Positions 6,989 through 13,660 of a stretch of 18,015 bases of DNA are shown one piece after another. Location: NCBI GenBank assembly GCA_905194315.1, contig CAJJRX010000036.1, positions 1 to 18,015 on the forward strand, in the 5' to 3' direction. The stretch's first letter is position 1. The number at the start of each line of letters is the position of its first letter. This DNA comes from an uncultured Sutterella sp. (lineage in GTDB: Bacteria > Pseudomonadota > Gammaproteobacteria > Burkholderiales > Burkholderiaceae_F). A program made the position numbers and the translations under genes. The notes beneath the pieces were generated by a model. The model did no database searches. It saw nothing but the letters and a program-made list of their open reading frames with translations, and was not told where the DNA came from.

Positions 6989-8410
6989 TCAGCCTGCGGC
7001 TCCGGCGGGCGCCACCGTGCGTACGCGACCTATGCCTGTAAGGATACTGCCGGAGAAGACTGCAAAGAGCGCAAGCGGATAAAAAGCACCGAAAAGAATA
7101 TCAGTCGGGCCGAGCTGAACGGCATCGGACTTGGCCACTGCCAGCGTGATCAGCACGAATGCGGAGAACGGACAGAGCACGGGCAGACTGTTGGCGAAGC
7201 CGCTCAGCAGATGAGAGCGTCTCTCGGCTGCCACACCGCATTCGATGCCAAGGCGGTCGGTGAGTGTGCCGACAAGCGCACAGGAGGCGGAAGTCACACC
7301 GGCAAAGAGCACGGTCACAATCATGGTCAGTGCGGCAAGCAGCATCTCAAAGCCCTGTGCGCGCATGGGCGCCTCACCGCTGCGGCGCGAGAGCACCTTC
7401 ATGAGGGCCGCTTCAAGATCAGCACGGGCAACCACACCGGTGTAGCCAAAGAGCATCAGACAGAGCAGCACGATACCGGCCATATTGTTGAGACCGGCAT
7501 AAAGGAAACCGGCGGGCGTGCCGTTTTCGATGTGAAAAACCGTCTCAGGCGTAAAAAGTCCGGCAAGCAGTCCGAGCGGAATACCGGTGATCAGACCTGC
7601 GGTGATGGCACGCAGAATGTCACGCGTGAAGACAGCCACGGCAATGAGTACGCCGACAGGCACGAGCATCAGCAGCCCTTTCAGCGAGGCTGCCGCACCG
7701 GCCGCGGCAGCAGCCGGCGCAGTGTGTGTACCGAGCAGCGCGTAAAGCGGCAGACAGAGCACGAGCGCTATCAGCGCATACGGCAGACGCGAGCGCACGA
7801 CATCCGCCACCTCGGCACTTTCACCGTTTGCATGGTGCTGGGTGAGCGTCGAAATAATCGTCACATCACTGACCGGTGCGAGGTTGTCACCGAAGACGGC
7901 CCCCGACATGATGGCACCGGCCACAAGCGCGGGATCCGCCCCGAGCGCAACGCCGGCGGGAAAGAAAACCGGAGTGGCGGTGAGGATCGTCCCGATCGAG
8001 GATCCGGTCGCGGTTGCCATCAGTGCGCTTGCAAGCAGCACGAAAACCGTGAAGGCCGCCGGCCCGAAACCAAGCGAGAGTCCCAGTCCGGTGATGGCCT
8101 GAGAGAGACCGCCCGCCTTCATCATCGCCGAGAAAACACCGGCCGACAGGAGCAGCACGACAACGGTGGCGGAGACCTCACTGGCGATGCCGCTCATTGC
8201 CGCCTTCCAGTATTTCGCCTGCTCCCGGGCAAGCAGAGAGCCCAGAAACAGCATAACAAAGCCGATAAGCGCCAGCGCGGTAAGGTCAAAAGCCTGCGCG
8301 CCGATAAACAGATACACCGTTGCGGCCAGGAAAAAGAGAATCGGCAGCAAAATGGTGAGCGTGCCGCCATAGAATTTCACGCTGGTGTTCTCAGTGCTGG
8401 TTGTCGTCAT
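6989..8410 (-). CDS. NhaC-family Na+/H+ antiporter-like transporter
   Basis: A 473-residue inner-membrane protein with about 11-12 hydrophobic segments. The NhaC-family hallmark GDNLAPVSDVT (174-184) is present, with TGSSIGTI (135-142), which is typical of the intramembrane loop. Described members exchange Na+ or H+ for each other or for organic substrates (for example malate/lactate exchange in MleN); the substrate here is unknown. ATG at 8410 has AAGGAC about 9 bases upstream. It is the first gene of a likely operon with the small cysteine protein (gap 24 bp) and an aldo/keto reductase. A leader of about 240 nt containing several predicted hairpins precedes it (see the leader entry). Ala-rich linkers around residues 231-244 are the only low-complexity stretch. 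Family assignment is firm; the physiological role is not. Confidence 0.9.
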   Translation of the reverse strand: MTTTSTENTSVKFYGGTLTILLPILFFLAATVYLFIGAQAFDLTALALIGFVMLFLGSLLAREQAKYWKAAMSGIASEVSATVVVLLLSAGVFSAMMKAGGLSQAITGLGLSLGFGPAAFTVFVLLASALMATATGSSIGTILTATPVFFPAGVALGADPALVAGAIMSGAVFGDNLAPVSDVTIISTLTQHHANGESAEVADVVRSRLPYALIALVLCLPLYALLGTHTAPAAAAAGAAASLKGLLMLVPVGVLIAVAVFTRDILRAITAGLITGIPLGLLAGLFTPETVFHIENGTPAGFLYAGLNNMAGIVLLCLMLFGYTGVVARADLEAALMKVLSRRSGEAPMRAQGFEMLLAALTMIVTVLFAGVTSASCALVGTLTDRLGIECGVAAERRSHLLSGFANSLPVLCPFSAFVLITLAVAKSDAVQLGPTDILFGAFYPLALFAVFSGSILTGIGRVRTVAPAGAAG

Positions 8411-8650
8411 GTTGCTCAGTCCTTCAGTAGAAACGGAAACCGGTTATCCACTTTGCGAAGCGGTACTGACGGGAGTGAGGTGATGGGTGTTCTGGGGAAA
8501 TTTCAGATCGGCTGCCACACTCAAACCCGCCTGAAGGGGTCTCGGTGTGGAGCGTTTGTTGTGAACGTGCTCTCTCCTGGCCCCGGATCAGCGGAGCCAC
8601 CATCAGACCAGAGTGTCCGGGAGGAAAGCGGAGAAAGCAGTACGTTGTGT
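8411..8650 (-). ncRNA. Candidate structured 5' leader of the NhaC-type gene
   Basis: Read on the minus strand, the ~240-nt leader can form at least three hairpins: CCCGGA/TCCGGG spanning roughly 8583-8623; GAG-CGTT/AACG-CTC (about 8549-8571); and CCACAC plus AGACCC against GGGTTT plus GTGTGG (8515-8550), with a small internal bulge. The length and ordered helices suggest a cis-regulatory RNA. I compared it from memory with TPP, cobalamin, glycine, fluoride and Mn riboswitch cores and found no match. Function is inference. Confidence 0.35.
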
Positions 8651-8657
8651 CATAGTA

Positions 8658-8685
8658 AGCATAAGTCTACGCCTGCCGGCGGCAA
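8658..8685 (-). promoter_or_regulatory. Possible promoter of the NhaC-type operon
   Basis: On the minus strand TTGCCG (plus 8680-8685) and TATGCT (plus 8658-8663) are separated by 16 bp, each matching four of six sigma70 consensus bases. A start near 8651 would give a leader of about 240 nt. Weak by eye. Confidence 0.35.
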
Positions 8686-8688
8686 ATC

Positions 8689-8713
8689 ACAATAAGCGTT
8701 TTCGCTTAGTTGT
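8689..8713. repeat. Hairpin straddling the stop codon of the AlkD-like gene
   Basis: The plus strand reads CACAATAAGCG, then TTTT, then CGCTTAGTTGTG: an 11-bp inverted repeat with one extra base. The minus-strand stop TAA (8706-8708) lies inside one arm. No T-run follows on the minus strand, so it is not a standard terminator; it may protect the mRNA end or act as an operator for the downstream operon. Confidence 0.5.
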
Positions 8714-9563
8714 GCATCAGTGCCTGCAGCTCTTCTTTGAGCCTTCGCGTCTCCTCAGGACTGATTCTGAAAGAGTCCCGCACTTTGCCGAGCACCCGAC
8801 CCGCAGTCAGCGCGTCAATGCCGCCCGCGGCCGTATGCGAGAGCAGACGGTTGCGCACCGCAGCGTTATCGATTGCGTAAAGCGTTGTCCAGCACCAGGC
8901 GCAGGCCATGGAGAGATAGTAGCCAAGTCCGGCGGAGAATATGCGCTGCCCGTTAACGGTTTTCCCGGGCATAGCCATGTCGCCTGCAGCCGTGAAGTCT
9001 GAGAGCGCACGGCTGATGGCAGGCTCCTCGAGCACATCAAGTGCCCAGGAAAGCGTCTCCGGCGTTTTATAGTGCGCGAGAATCACCACCAGCGCCACCC
9101 GGGCGCGCCAGACGGAAAACGGATCGTCCGCGCGAAGCGCTCTGATCCACTCGGTGAGCACACCCTGCCAGTGAAAAGGCGCACGCCTGACAAAACAGGC
9201 TTCCGAGCCGTGACAGTCGCACACACCCCAGCCGTCCATCTGTCCGAGCCAGGCAGCAAAATAGTGCTCCGCTGCGGCGGGATCGATTTTCCGGTCACGA
9301 CCGAGCACAATCGAGCCGAGCGTGGTCCACTCAAATTCGAGAACCGTCCCGGGCTCCGCAGCGAGGTGCCCGAGAACCGCATCAAGATATGCGCGGGTAT
9401 CTCCCGCACGGATGATATCTCTGGCGATTGCCCGCAGTGCCGGCATTCTGACACCGAACGCCGGACGCGGACTCGGATTGAGAGACTTGGTAAAGACAAG
9501 GTAGCCGGGATCGGCAGCCGTCCTAAAGGCGGCTCTGATACGGTCAGTGAGGCACTCGGTCAC
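8706..9563 (-). CDS. AlkD-like DNA alkylation repair protein (HEAT-repeat glycosylase)
   Basis: A 285-residue, mostly helical protein of the DNA_alkylation/AlkD family, which removes N3- and N7-alkylpurines without flipping the base. Family marks: GVRMPALRAIAR (37-48), GWGVCD (111-116), RARVALVVILAHY in a HEAT helix, GYYLSMACAW (214-223), and the C-terminal GKVRDSFRIS. The Trp112-x3-Asp116 spacing matches the catalytic Trp/Asp pair of Bacillus AlkD, and Trp223 could be its third aromatic residue. It is longer than the usual ~230, mostly from a stretch around 190-213. The start is uncertain: I prefer the GTG at 9563 with GGAG six bases upstream; an earlier GTG at 9587 has no ribosome site and nearly abuts the upstream terminator. 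No SOS box or Ada site was noticed. It stands alone between the ABC operon and the NhaC-type operon. Confidence 0.85.
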   Translation of the reverse strand: MTECLTDRIRAAFRTAADPGYLVFTKSLNPSPRPAFGVRMPALRAIARDIIRAGDTRAYLDAVLGHLAAEPGTVLEFEWTTLGSIVLGRDRKIDPAAAEHYFAAWLGQMDGWGVCDCHGSEACFVRRAPFHWQGVLTEWIRALRADDPFSVWRARVALVVILAHYKTPETLSWALDVLEEPAISRALSDFTAAGDMAMPGKTVNGQRIFSAGLGYYLSMACAWCWTTLYAIDNAAVRNRLLSHTAAGGIDALTAGRVLGKVRDSFRISPEETRRLKEELQALMHN

Positions 9564-9595
9564 AGGTTGCTCCGCACGGTAAAGCACTCAAAGTG

Positions 9596-9620
9596 AAAAG
9601 GCCCGGCCAAAAGCCGGGCC
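9596..9620 (-). terminator. Terminator of the amino-acid ABC operon
   Basis: GGCCCGGC (9600-9607) and GCCGGGCC (9613-9620) form a perfect 8-bp GC-rich stem with a 5-base loop. On the minus strand it lies 15 bases after the ATPase stop and is followed by only four T and then CACTTT, so the U-tract is short. Confidence 0.75.
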
Positions 9621-9635
9621 CTTCAGGAAAGGATT

Positions 9636-10397
9636 TTAAAGCACGCGTGCAAGGAAGGCGCGGGTACGCTCCTCCTTCGGATTGACGAGCACCTCATCGG
9701 GGCTGCCGCTCTCGACGATCACGCCGCCGTCCATGAAGACCACACGGTCAGCCACCTCTCTGGCGAAACCGATTTCATGCGTGACCACAATCATGGTCAT
9801 ACCGCTCTGCGCAAGGCGCTTCATCACGTTGAGCACCTCCCCCACAAGTTCAGGGTCAAGCGCCGAGGTGGGTTCGTCAAAAAGCATCACTCGCGGTTCC
9901 ATCGCAAGTGCGCGGGCAATGGCCACACGCTGCTGCTGACCGCCGGAGAGACTGGCCGGATAGGTCTGCGCCTTGTCGGCGAGCCCCACCCCCTTGAGAA
10001 GCTCGATGGCGCGCTCTTTTGCCGCGGCACGGTCACGCCCGAGCACAACCTCCTGCGCGAGCATGACGTTTTCAAGCACCGTCTTGTGCGGCCAGAGGTT
10101 AAACCTCTGAAACACCATGCCGAGGTGTTCACGCACGCGGTTGATGTCGCATCGGGGATCGGTCACGGTAAATCCATTGACTTCAATCGTGCCCTCGGTG
10201 ACATCCTCAAGCGCATTGATGCATCTGAGCATCGTACTCTTGCCCGAGCCCGAGGGGCCGAGCACCACGACCTTCTCGCCCGGGTAGACTGTGAAATCAA
10301 TATTTTCAAGGACCGTGTGCTGGCCGAATTTCTTCTTCAGACCGCGGATGCGCACAATCGGTTCCTTCGTGCTGAGCTGATTTGTCTGATCTGTCAT
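9636..10397 (-). CDS. Polar amino-acid ABC transporter ATP-binding protein
   Basis: A 253-residue cytoplasmic ATPase of the GlnQ/HisP group that drives uptake of a polar amino acid. Walker A GPSGSGKST (47-55), Q-loop Gln97 (VFQRFNLWPH), signature LSGGQQQR (150-157), Walker B VMLFDEP (170-176) with Glu175, D-loop SALD and switch His207 are all intact. Length is normal for the group. ATG at 10397 follows GGGAGGA at good spacing. It is the last gene of a binding protein, permease, ATPase operon, 14 bp after the permease stop, and the terminator at 9596-9620 follows. The substrate is not decidable from the ATPase. Confidence 0.96.
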   Translation of the reverse strand: MTDQTNQLSTKEPIVRIRGLKKKFGQHTVLENIDFTVYPGEKVVVLGPSGSGKSTMLRCINALEDVTEGTIEVNGFTVTDPRCDINRVREHLGMVFQRFNLWPHKTVLENVMLAQEVVLGRDRAAAKERAIELLKGVGLADKAQTYPASLSGGQQQRVAIARALAMEPRVMLFDEPTSALDPELVGEVLNVMKRLAQSGMTMIVVTHEIGFAREVADRVVFMDGGVIVESGSPDEVLVNPKEERTRAFLARVL

Positions 10398-10411
10398 GCT
10401 GCTGTCCTCCC

Positions 10412-11167
10412 TTATTTCAGACCGTCATCGCCTTTACCGAGATGCTGCTCAAGACGGCGGATGCCATAGGCAAGCGCGAGCGTCATCACCCAGTACATGA
10501 GCGAAATGGTGAGATACGGTTCCCAGTAACGGGCGGAGGCGCCGGCCACGGTTCGGGCGGCATAGGCCAGCTCGGCCAGACCGATGGCCGAAACCAGTGA
10601 GGAATCCTTCAGAATGGCGATGGCGTTGTTGCCGAGCGCCGGCAGCATGCGGCGGAAAGCCTGCGGCAGAAGAATATGACGCATGGCCTGCCAGTAGGTC
10701 ATCCCGAGGCTGCGCGCGGACTCCATCTGTCCCTTGTCCAGAGACTGCAGACCGGCACGGAACACCTCGGACATGTATGCCCCCGCATTAAGCGTAATGG
10801 AGGCGATACCTGCGAGCAGCACACCGTATTCGGAGCGGACCTGACGGGCGATATCACCACTCAGGATCAGGCCGTCCACAGGGTGAATAAAAAACGGCAT
10901 CACGGCAAAGTGCATCAGAAAGATCTGCACAAAAAGCGGGGTACCGCGGAAAAAGCTCACCCAGACGGCAATCGGCCAGCGGACACCGTAGTGAAGGAAG
11001 GTGTTAACGGTCTGATTTCTTGACGAGGCCAGACGCCCCATCCCGAGAATCATCCCCAGCACAATCCCCATCGAAACACAGACCACGGTGATTTTTATCG
11101 TCATCAGTGCGCCGTTCATAAAGAGCGGCCAGTACTCCATGATGACATCGGAGCGAAAGCCCATCAT
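10412..11167 (-). CDS. Polar amino-acid ABC transporter permease (HisM/GlnP type)
   Basis: A 251-residue inner-membrane protein of the His/Glu/Gln permease group, with about five membrane spans. The N-terminal NGALMTIKIT, FFRGTPLFVQ (72-81) and the EAA loop around 147-170 (ESARSLGMTYWQAMRHILLP), which docks on the ATPase, are all visible, as is LGNNAIAILKDSSLVSAIGL after it. A segment of about 25 residues between FVQ and the next helix is longer than in GlnP but occurs in some relatives. Only one permease is encoded, so the channel is probably a homodimer. Two ATG codons are adjacent (11167 and 11164), with a weak GGAAAA upstream. Confidence 0.95.
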   Translation of the reverse strand: MMGFRSDVIMEYWPLFMNGALMTIKITVVCVSMGIVLGMILGMGRLASSRNQTVNTFLHYGVRWPIAVWVSFFRGTPLFVQIFLMHFAVMPFFIHPVDGLILSGDIARQVRSEYGVLLAGIASITLNAGAYMSEVFRAGLQSLDKGQMESARSLGMTYWQAMRHILLPQAFRRMLPALGNNAIAILKDSSLVSAIGLAELAYAARTVAGASARYWEPYLTISLMYWVMTLALAYGIRRLEQHLGKGDDGLK

Positions 11168-11194
11168 TTTTCCAAATCCAATTCAAGACAAAGG

Positions 11195-11265
11195 CCGTCC
11201 GGGCCACAGGGCCCGGGCGGCGGTGATATAAAAACTCTTTTTTTTCAGACGGGCCGGCGCCCGTC
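11195..11265 (-). repeat. Two GC-rich hairpins between binding-protein and permease genes
   Basis: The 115-bp gap between the binding-protein stop and the permease start contains two stem-loops: GACGGG/CCCGTC (11248-11265) and a stronger CCG-CCGGGCC/GGCCCGG-CGG (11195-11220). Neither is followed by a T-run on the minus strand. Such hairpins commonly stabilise the upstream message, so the binding protein is made in excess over the permease; that role is inferred here. Confidence 0.6.
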
Positions 11266-11282
11266 CGTCAACTGCCGGCGGT

Positions 11283-12056
11283 TTATTCTTTGGGCAGCGT
11301 GGGAGCATCCATGCCGAACCACTTCTTGTAGACCTTATTGTAGGCACCCGAAGCGATGGCTGCCTCAAGACCCTTGTTGAGCGCGTCGAGCACAGTCTTG
11401 TTGCCCTTCTTCACAGCAATACCGAAGTACTGTTCCTCAAAGTTCGGATCGCGCAGCTGGTTGAACTGCTTGTCGGGGTTCTGCTGGGCATAGTACTGCA
11501 GCACGCCCACGTCACCGATCATGGCTTCCACACCGCCGTTGCTGAGCTCTTCAAGGGCGAGCGGGGTGTTTTCAAAGCGGCGGATGTTGGTGGCCGTTTT
11601 GCCGAACACGTTGGAGGCGGCGATGTCACCGGCAGAGGCGCTCACCACAGCAACGGGCTTGCCTTCAAGATCCTTGAGAGACTTGATCTTCAGGCTCTTG
11701 TTCGTGAGGATGAGCTGATGGGCCAGGAAGTACGGATGGGTGAAATCCATGGCCTGTTTGCGTTTTTCCGTAATCGTGATCCCGGACATCACAATATCGC
11801 GGTCACCCGTTTCAAGACTGGCGAAAATGCCGCTCCAGGGTGTGTTGATGAATTTCACTTCAAAGCCGCCGTGTTTGGCGATTTCCTTCATCAGGTCGAC
11901 GTCAAAACCGACAAGCTCCTTGTTCGGCGTTTCAAATTCAAACGGACGGTAGGTCGCCCCCGTACCGACAACGTACGTTGTGGCAGCCTGTGCCAGAGAT
12001 GCCGCAAAGGCGCCTGCCACCAGGGCAGCCGTCACTAAACCTTTCAAGTTAGCCAT
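11283..12056 (-). CDS. Polar amino-acid ABC transporter substrate-binding protein
   Basis: A 257-residue periplasmic protein of solute-binding family 3 (GlnH/HisJ/ArtJ group). A signal peptide occupies residues 1-24 (hydrophobic core GLVTAALVAGAFAAS, cleavage after AQA). Mature features: VGTGATYRPFEF (30-41), GFDVDLMKEIA (50-60), the hinge-side TPWSGIFASLETGDRDIVMSG (72-92), and TITEKRKQAMDFTHPYF, where Arg99 should bind the ligand carboxylate; GDVGVLQYY carries the usual aspartate for the amino group. ATG at 12056 has AAGGAGA eight bases upstream. It is the first gene of the operon and faces the EamA-type transporter across a 452-bp gap. The ligand is likely a polar or basic amino acid. Confidence 0.95.
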   Translation of the reverse strand: MANLKGLVTAALVAGAFAASLAQAATTYVVGTGATYRPFEFETPNKELVGFDVDLMKEIAKHGGFEVKFINTPWSGIFASLETGDRDIVMSGITITEKRKQAMDFTHPYFLAHQLILTNKSLKIKSLKDLEGKPVAVVSASAGDIAASNVFGKTATNIRRFENTPLALEELSNGGVEAMIGDVGVLQYYAQQNPDKQFNQLRDPNFEEQYFGIAVKKGNKTVLDALNKGLEAAIASGAYNKVYKKWFGMDAPTLPKE

Positions 12057-12508
12057 CTTGAGTCTCCTTTTGAAGTGCGATGACAGTATGGGATGGGGGG
12101 AGAGAAACTTTGCTTAAAGAGTCAAAGTGAATCCATTTTAAGGAATTTTTTTACTGCCATGTCGCTTTTTTTTCCTTCCCGTAGAGGAAATTCGGGGTTT
12201 TTACGAAAAAAACGGCATTGGTTCACAATGTCGGGACAGCAAAAGGCAAATCGGTCCGTATTGTCGACAATTATCAGTACTTCGTGAGCGTTGTCAGCAA
12301 AACAGGAAAACCTTACCGGCAGATCCCGTCACGGAGGCGCTCTGTCAGAGTGCAGTGTTATAACTTTCTGACGCCATTTGATAAAACGCAAGATATCGTT
12401 AGAAAAGAGCAGACCCTCTCCGTATTTAGTAGTCTTTTCACAACGCTTCGATTGCAGTGTCCGACAGCCGGATTTAAAATAAACCTGTCTCAACTCTGGC
12501 TTTATTTT
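12057..12508. other. 452-bp divergent regulatory region
   Basis: No gene is supported here, although the plus-strand frame of the EamA transporter stays open back to 12218. Contents: a dyad ACTTTG-N10-CAAAGT at 12107-12128, about 50 bp upstream of the ABC operon start; a 12-bp perfect palindrome ATTGTCGACAAT at 12260-12271, similar in form to operators of FCD/GntR regulators; and a promoter-like pair for the plus-strand gene at 12452-12480. It is more AT-rich than the flanking genes. Confidence 0.6.
12452..12480 (+). promoter_or_regulatory. Candidate promoter of the EamA-type transporter gene
   Basis: TTGCAG (12452-12457) and TAAAAT (12475-12480) are 17 bp apart. The -10 matches consensus in five of six positions and the -35 in three. 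Transcription would begin near 12487, giving a leader of about 22 nt and no room for a good ribosome site, in agreement with the absence of one before the ATG at 12509. Confidence 0.45.
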
Positions 12509-13453
12509 ATGTTTTCCCCGAAAGCTCAAAACAACCTCTACCGTGTGCTCGCTCTCGTGATCATCACGCTCTGGGGTTTCACCTATATCTCGACCAAGAT
12601 CCTCTATGCCTATGGCCTCTCGGCCATTGACGTCCTCTTCCTGCGCACTCTCCTCGCCTATGCGGCACTTGTTGCCGTTGCGCCCAAATGGTTTTTCGCC
12701 GATTCGACCTATGATGAACTCAAGCTCGCGCTGCTTGGCGTTGTCTGGGTTCCGCTCTACTACGGCCTTGAACATCTGGCGCTTGCCGGCACGCAGGCGA
12801 GCACTGTCGCCATACTGCTCGCCACCGGACCGCTTATGACGGCTTTCCTCGCGGTGCTCTTTTTCCACCGTCTGCGCATGCACTGGACAATGATTGTCGG
12901 CATCTGCTCTGCCGCCACCGGCGTGTTCCTGCTCTGGTTCGACAACCAGATCCTGTTTCAGCTGAGCGGCAGTGCCATTGCGCTTGCGCTCGGCTCCGCC
13001 TTCTTCTGGGCGGTCTACAGCATGATGCTCAAAACCCTCTCGGGCTATCCGCTCAGCTTCATCGCCCGCAAGGCATTCGGCTACGGCCTGCTTGTGCTGC
13101 TGCCCCTCTACCTGTATCAGGGGCCCACAGACTTCTCGCTGCTCGCGAATCCCGGGGTGCTCTTTAATCTGGCCTTCCTCGCACTGGTGACGATGACGCT
13201 CTGCGCAGTGCTCTGGAACCGTGTCGCCACGCATATCGGCACTGCCTCCGCCTCCCAGTTCCTCTACTGGGTGCCGGTGATCAGCGCACTGATCGCTCTG
13301 GTGTTCCTTGGTGAACACATCAGCTTTATCGGTGTGATGGGAGCCGCGATGATTCTCTGCGGCGTCTGGGTTGCCCAGTACGGCATCAAGCGCATCTCCG
13401 CGGCCTTTGCCGTCGGGGACGCTGACAAATTCCTCACGGGTGCAGGCTTCTGA
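12509..13453 (+). CDS. EamA-type (drug/metabolite transporter superfamily) permease
   Basis: A 314-residue inner-membrane protein with about ten hydrophobic helices arranged as two EamA repeats (roughly 10-140 and 155-290). WGFTYISTKIL in the first helix and LYWVPVISALIALVFLGEHI in the ninth are the standard repeat signatures. Relatives export amino acids or other metabolites; substrate unknown. I start at the ATG at 12509, where the family N-terminus begins; upstream in-frame codons read as low-hydrophobicity, non-family sequence. No Shine-Dalgarno sequence is visible. It has its own terminator. The gene is divergent from an amino-acid importer, which suggests but does not prove a shared regulator. 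Confidence 0.9.
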   Translation: MFSPKAQNNLYRVLALVIITLWGFTYISTKILYAYGLSAIDVLFLRTLLAYAALVAVAPKWFFADSTYDELKLALLGVVWVPLYYGLEHLALAGTQASTVAILLATGPLMTAFLAVLFFHRLRMHWTMIVGICSAATGVFLLWFDNQILFQLSGSAIALALGSAFFWAVYSMMLKTLSGYPLSFIARKAFGYGLLVLLPLYLYQGPTDFSLLANPGVLFNLAFLALVTMTLCAVLWNRVATHIGTASASQFLYWVPVISALIALVFLGEHISFIGVMGAAMILCGVWVAQYGIKRISAAFAVGDADKFLTGAGF

Positions 13454-13472
13454 TAACCGTCTCTTTCCTCCG

Positions 13473-13506
13473 ATCCGCCCGGCTGTATGGCCGGGCGGAT
13501 TTTTTT
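13473..13506 (+). terminator. Intrinsic terminator after the EamA-type gene
   Basis: ATCCGCCCGGC (13473-13483) pairs perfectly with GCCGGGCGGAT (13490-13500) across a 6-base loop and runs straight into seven T residues. Confidence 0.95.
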
Positions 13507-13582
13507 GCACCTCCCGCAGACCGGTCCGGCACCGTCTGTTACACGCCGTGCGCGAATCTATGCAAAAATACCTAGATGGATT

Positions 13583-13639
13583 CCGGGAGTCCGCTCCCGG
13601 CCTTTCTGACTTCTTTTTTCCGCGGCAGCACTGCCGCGG
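13583..13639 (+). repeat. Two hairpins in the leader of the C69 dipeptidase gene
   Basis: CCGGGAG-TCCG-CTCCCGG (13583-13600) is followed by a pyrimidine-rich tract ending in TTCTTTTTTC, and then by a perfect 9-bp stem CCGCGGCAG-CA-CTGCCGCGG (13620-13639), which ends about seven bases before the AAGGA ribosome site. The first could act as a weak attenuator, the second could limit ribosome access. Role inferred. Confidence 0.5.
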
Positions 13640-13660
13640 CACACGTAAGGACCTGAAACT

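Noticed and set aside
8411..8650. Glycine, TPP or cobalamin riboswitch upstream of the NhaC-type gene
   Set aside because: Fragments such as GGAGAGAG and CTTCAGGC loosely recall glycine-riboswitch pieces, but their order and the conserved core do not fit any class that I know.
6986..8695. A 569-codon plus-strand frame opposite the NhaC-type gene
   Set aside because: The translation is rich in His, Arg, Gln and Gly with no domain, and the opposite strand encodes a clear NhaC-family membrane protein.
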